DNA from: Desulfocapsaceae bacterium
GTDB taxonomy: Bacteria; Desulfobacterota; Desulfobulbia; Desulfobulbales; Desulfocapsaceae
NCBI GenBank assembly: GCA_031292275.1
Contig: JARLHL010000033.1
Location: forward strand, 1 to 36,830
Direction of reading: 5' to 3'
DNA length: 36,830 bases
In this document: in pieces, positions 34,142-36,830 of the stretch
Position numbering within the stretch: the first letter of the stretch is position 1
Layout: every line of letters begins with the position of its first letter
Position numbers and translations under genes: made by a program
The notes under the pieces: model-generated
Told to the model about the DNA's origin: nothing
What the model saw: the letters and a program-made list of their open reading frames with translations, nothing else
The model's database searches: none

Positions 34142-34819
34142 ATGAGAAAATTCAGTTTTCTTGCAACGGTCGTTCTCACGGCCATATGTATGTATGCGAA
34201 TGCAGTTCATGCGACCACCTATTACCTCGAATACTCAAATACCTTGGGCAAAGTAGCCGAGGGTGACTGGTACGCGCGGCTGGATATTACCAAGGGAAAC
34301 GATGGGCTCTATTTTACGCTTACAGCCAATACCTCCATCTTTCAACCGCTCACCAAAGACAGTGGCTCGTCATTACTGGCATGGGATCATTTTTACTTTA
34401 ATATGGCGGAAGGCGTCGGTCTGTCGGCAAATGACATCAAATTCACCAACGATAACGGAAAGTGGTCGTCAACCATCGGCGCCAACAACAGTGTCTCCAT
34501 ATTCGGCAATTTTGATGTCGGGGTTGCCGGCACCGGCAATGTGAACGGCACCGACCCCCTGACCTTTTATATTGCAAACACAAACCTCTCAGTTGAGGAT
34601 TTCGCCGTTTCAAACGGGAAGGATTATATGTTTGCGGCACATTTGAAAAATTTTGAGGCTGTGAAGGACTCCTTCGGCAACATAATCAGCGGCGAGAGCA
34701 GCACATGGCTTGGACATGATCCGCCGCCGGCATCGTCGGTTCCCGAGCCTGCCACCATGCTTCTTTTCGGCGCCGGTCTTGCCGGATTGGGCGGAGTACT
34801 CAGCAGGAGAAAAGCCTGA
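34142..34819 (+). CDS. PEP-CTERM sorting domain protein (exosortase substrate)
   Basis: A 225-residue exported protein. It has a signal peptide (MRKFSFLATVVLTAICMYAN, cleavage near VHA-TT), a beta-rich middle of unknown function (about 25-195, with YYLEYSNTLGKVAEGDWYAR and many Asn, Gly and Asp), and a C-terminal sorting tail. The tail has VPEPATMLLFGAGLAGLGGV and then SRRKA: PEP motif, hydrophobic helix and basic end. Exosortase (EpsH/Xrt family) recognises this tail, usually in bacteria that make an extracellular polysaccharide matrix. AAGGAG lies 8 bases before the ATG. The gene is monocistronic, between a sigma-54 promoter and a terminator. No exosortase gene is in the window. Confidence 0.92.
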   Translation: MRKFSFLATVVLTAICMYANAVHATTYYLEYSNTLGKVAEGDWYARLDITKGNDGLYFTLTANTSIFQPLTKDSGSSLLAWDHFYFNMAEGVGLSANDIKFTNDNGKWSSTIGANNSVSIFGNFDVGVAGTGNVNGTDPLTFYIANTNLSVEDFAVSNGKDYMFAAHLKNFEAVKDSFGNIISGESSTWLGHDPPPASSVPEPATMLLFGAGLAGLGGVLSRRKA

Positions 34820-34841
34820 TCTCTTTTGCATGAGATATCTC

Positions 34842-34882
34842 AAAGGCAGAGTCATTCATGTGATTCTGCCTTTTTCTTTTTT
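34842..34882 (+). terminator. Rho-independent terminator after the PEP-CTERM gene
   Basis: AAAGGCAGA-GTCA (34842-34854) pairs with TGAT-TCTGCCTTT (34861-34873) around TTCATG, followed by a T-rich tract to about 34882. Confidence 0.85.
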
Positions 34883-35885
34883 GACGAGATCATACCGGCA
34901 ACGTGCAGCCGGAGACCCGGCCGTTTAATTCGCTTTTTTCGGATCATTCCTTCTTACACCGGCAATACATCCCGTAACCCCACATCCTGCAAAATATTTT
35001 CTTAAAGACCGAAGACAGCTGCGCTTCATGCCGGAGCTGAAAAAAAACAGCGGACGCAGCAATCATTCCTGCTTACACCGGCACCAGCAGCAGTCCGATG
35101 ATCATCATTGGATGATGATATCCTCAACACACAGAAATACCATGATAAATAGCTTGTGACGTTTTTAGTTACCAGAAACTGATATACTGTTACTATTTGT
35201 TATAAATAGATTTACAGGAAATATCCTCCAAATTTTATTATTGATTTACATAGGAATATAAAATAAATTAGATCCAATTTTCAAATCGATATCTTGTTGT
35301 GGAATTTTCATGAACTCCGGGGGGGGGATTACCTGATAGGTTCCGCAGCCATTGCTTTACACCAAATATCTTCCTTCATCTTCTGATCCTCAAGGATCGT
35401 TGATTGAGAAACAACGGTGAAGGACTGCGCAAAACCTTCCCCCGGATTTCATTCAAATCAAAAGATCACAGTCCTGCCGAAACGCTGACATTCGATTGCG
35501 AACTGTGCTGCACGGCCTCAGAGGTTTCTGTTTCTTCCACAATACGTATTTGTAACAAGACATCTTTCACAAATCAGCAGCGGCGGCGGCTAACAAATCA
35601 TCAAAAAGCTGATGGAAATATATTTTCGGGAGAGTTGTCCGGCATAACGATACAGGTCCAAGGAAGGCAATGATTGACAGGTTTCTTACTCAACCATCGG
35701 CAAACATTGCAGAATGGCGTGGAGCGCCATCAATCCTCCTGTTCTTCGCATCCTCCCGCTCGTATCAGCTCCCCTCTTTCAGATTCCGCCAGCAGCTCAA
35801 AAGATACTCCCGATTCTTCCCCTTGGATTTTTGATCAGTATCAGACCGTCTGTTTGTGACAACGAAAAACTATGAGGAGACCTCA
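34883..35885. other. Intergenic region before the glycine-rich gene
   Basis: About 1,000 bases with no gene I can support. Contents: a 22-bp direct repeat with one mismatch (34943-34964 and 35062-35083); a perfect palindrome ATCATCAT-TGG-ATGATGAT at about 35102-35120; an AT-rich stretch at 35130-35290; and a run of nine G at 35319-35327. No sigma-54 match was found near the start of the next gene. Confidence 0.5.
35319..35327 (+). repeat. Poly-G tract (nine G)
   Basis: Nine consecutive G in otherwise AT-rich DNA. It sits five codon-like positions into a 25-codon frame starting at the ATG at 35310 (MNSGGGDYLIGSAA) and ends at a TGA near 35385. That frame has no good ribosome binding site. Such tracts can change length by slippage. 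Confidence 0.7.
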
Positions 35886-36830
35886 ATGACTGCATCCATC
35901 TTCACAAACACAACTGCAAAGCAAGATCAGCCGTCCTTCAGGAGATCGGCGCTCCCTGTTCTGCTGGCCTCCCTGTTGGCCGCGGCAGCGCCTGTCTCTG
36001 CCCAGGACCTTCATGTCTATAGCCAGGGCGGCGGTGGCGGCGGCGCTGCCAGTGTAGGCGGTTTCATCGATGATGTGGGTGGTCATGGCGGCGCCGGCGG
36101 CGCCGGTGCGGATGCCGCCCATAATGGCTATAGCGGCGGTTATTCCAACGGAGTAATACCGGGCGACTGGGGCGGCCGGGCAGCCGGTGGCGGCGGCACC
36201 AGCGGTCCCGGGGCCGGCGGCGGTGAGAATGCCGGCCAGGGCGGAGCCGGCGGCGGCGGAGTCGGCGGTTTGAATGGTTCGTCCTCCGGCGGTCCCGGCA
36301 GTGCCGGGGCTGACGGGAGCGGAACGGGAGGCGGCGCGGGCGGTTTCGGCGGTACGGGCGGCTCCATGATTAGTGGCGGCGGCGGTGGTGGCGGCGCAGC
36401 CGGTCTGGCTACTGTCCAGACCGTGGGCGATGTCTCGGTCGGCAATGTCTCGGTCATTGCCGGCAATGGCGGCAATGGCGGGGATTACGGATATAAGAAT
36501 GGCACGGGCCAAGGCGGTGGCGGCGGCGCCGGCGGTCTGGCCAGCCTTACCGCCGGCAATCTGATCGCTTCCGGCACCGTGCTGGTCCAGAGCGGGAGCC
36601 GGGGTACAGATGGTGCCGGTGGTATCTATGCAGGTGCCGGCGGTGCCGGTGGAGCCGCCACACTGGTAGCCGAGTCCCTGGCTGCCCCTACGGTCATCCT
36701 CACCCAAAACAACGGGGCCTTAACGGCCAATATCGGCACGCTGAATGTCAACAACCAGAACACCACCGTGACCCTGAACAACACCACGCCCTGGAACGGC
36801 AGCACCGGGGTGCTGTTCAACACCATCGAA
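35886..36830 (+). CDS. Glycine-rich exported protein, probable autotransporter passenger (partial)
   Basis: An open frame of 315 codons running off the window end. GAGGAG lies 6 bases before the ATG at 35886. The signal peptide is about 39 residues: a polar start MTASIFTNTTAKQDQ, basic RR, then a hydrophobic LPVLLASLLAAAAPVSA-QD cleavage region. Residues 45-250 are extremely rich in glycine and alanine in GG-A-GG patterns (QGGGGGGAASVGGF, GHGGAGGAGAD). After that, more ordered strands appear (TVILTQNNGALTANIGTLNV). No barrel is seen because the gene is cut by the window. Autotransporter or other surface adhesin is the likely class, from the signal peptide, composition and location; a PEP-CTERM or repeats-only protein is possible. 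Confidence 0.75.
   Translation, partial: MTASIFTNTTAKQDQPSFRRSALPVLLASLLAAAAPVSAQDLHVYSQGGGGGGAASVGGFIDDVGGHGGAGGAGADAAHNGYSGGYSNGVIPGDWGGRAAGGGGTSGPGAGGGENAGQGGAGGGGVGGLNGSSSGGPGSAGADGSGTGGGAGGFGGTGGSMISGGGGGGGAAGLATVQTVGDVSVGNVSVIAGNGGNGGDYGYKNGTGQGGGGGAGGLASLTAGNLIASGTVLVQSGSRGTDGAGGIYAGAGGAGGAATLVAESLAAPTVILTQNNGALTANIGTLNVNNQNTTVTLNNTTPWNGSTGVLFNTIE

Noticed and set aside
35404-35673. 89-codon frame before the glycine-rich gene
   Set aside because: There is no ribosome binding site, domain or signal peptide, and low-complexity Ser/Thr/Arg content is typical of chance frames.
35662-35677. Possible -24/-12 promoter (AGGTCCAAGGAAGGCA) before the glycine-rich gene
   Set aside because: Only the GG-N10-GC skeleton matches. 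The flanking bases (TCC and AGGC) do not fit the consensus.
35883-36707. Minus-strand frame of 274 codons opposite the glycine-rich gene
   Set aside because: It is a complement of GGC/GCC-rich codons. The + strand frame has a good ribosome binding site and signal peptide.

Overview
The window is from a Gram-negative bacterium. It carries type V autotransporters with C-terminal outer-membrane barrels, a PEP-CTERM/exosortase substrate, a chemoreceptor fused to bacteriohemerythrin, and several REP-like palindromes. Desulfobacterota (the former deltaproteobacteria) is my best guess, from the chemoreceptor-hemerythrin architecture and a short remnant that looks like a MinD-type iron-sulfur ATPase of anaerobes. 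A beta- or gammaproteobacterium cannot be excluded, because two autotransporters carry the ESPR signal-peptide extension best known from those classes. I see no tRNA, rRNA or CRISPR array.

Layout. Positions 1-7200 are an accessory, partly decayed region: two deleted IS5-type transposase fragments, a GNAT acetyltransferase, a frameshifted and truncated IS3-type element, a nitrilase-family hydrolase, a MinD-like remnant, a secreted protein of unknown function, a DUF4149-like membrane protein and DNA polymerase IV (dinB). Positions 7085-26538 are the centrepiece: the vestigial 3' tail of a lost autotransporter gene, then four large GC-rich paralogous autotransporter genes in tandem on the + strand (AT1 to AT4). 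AT2 and AT3 are intact. AT1 (at about 9410) and AT4 (at about 26100) each appear to lack one base. Positions 26640-27973 hold two unrecognised genes. Positions 28089-33108 hold three minus-strand genes: the chemoreceptor-hemerythrin, a GT-C glycosyltransferase, and a polyprenyl-phosphate sugar synthase with a GtrA-like tail; the last two look like an operon. Positions 34066-34882 hold a PEP-CTERM protein gene with a sigma-54-type promoter and a terminator. The window ends inside a glycine-rich exported protein (35886 to beyond 36830).

How it fits together. The right four fifths is largely a cell-surface locus: adhesin-like autotransporters, a PEP-CTERM protein, a glycine-rich exported protein and lipid-linked sugar transfer genes. 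The AT genes share blocks of sequence in a mosaic pattern (AT3 resembles AT1 just before the barrel but AT2 within it). Three of the four share a 19-bp upstream motif, and AT1 and AT4 share a longer upstream region. AT1 and the PEP-CTERM gene each have a good -24/-12 promoter match. Together with two single-base frameshifts and a vestigial extra copy, this suggests a surface-antigen array that is diversified by recombination between copies and partly under RpoN control. That interpretation is inference.
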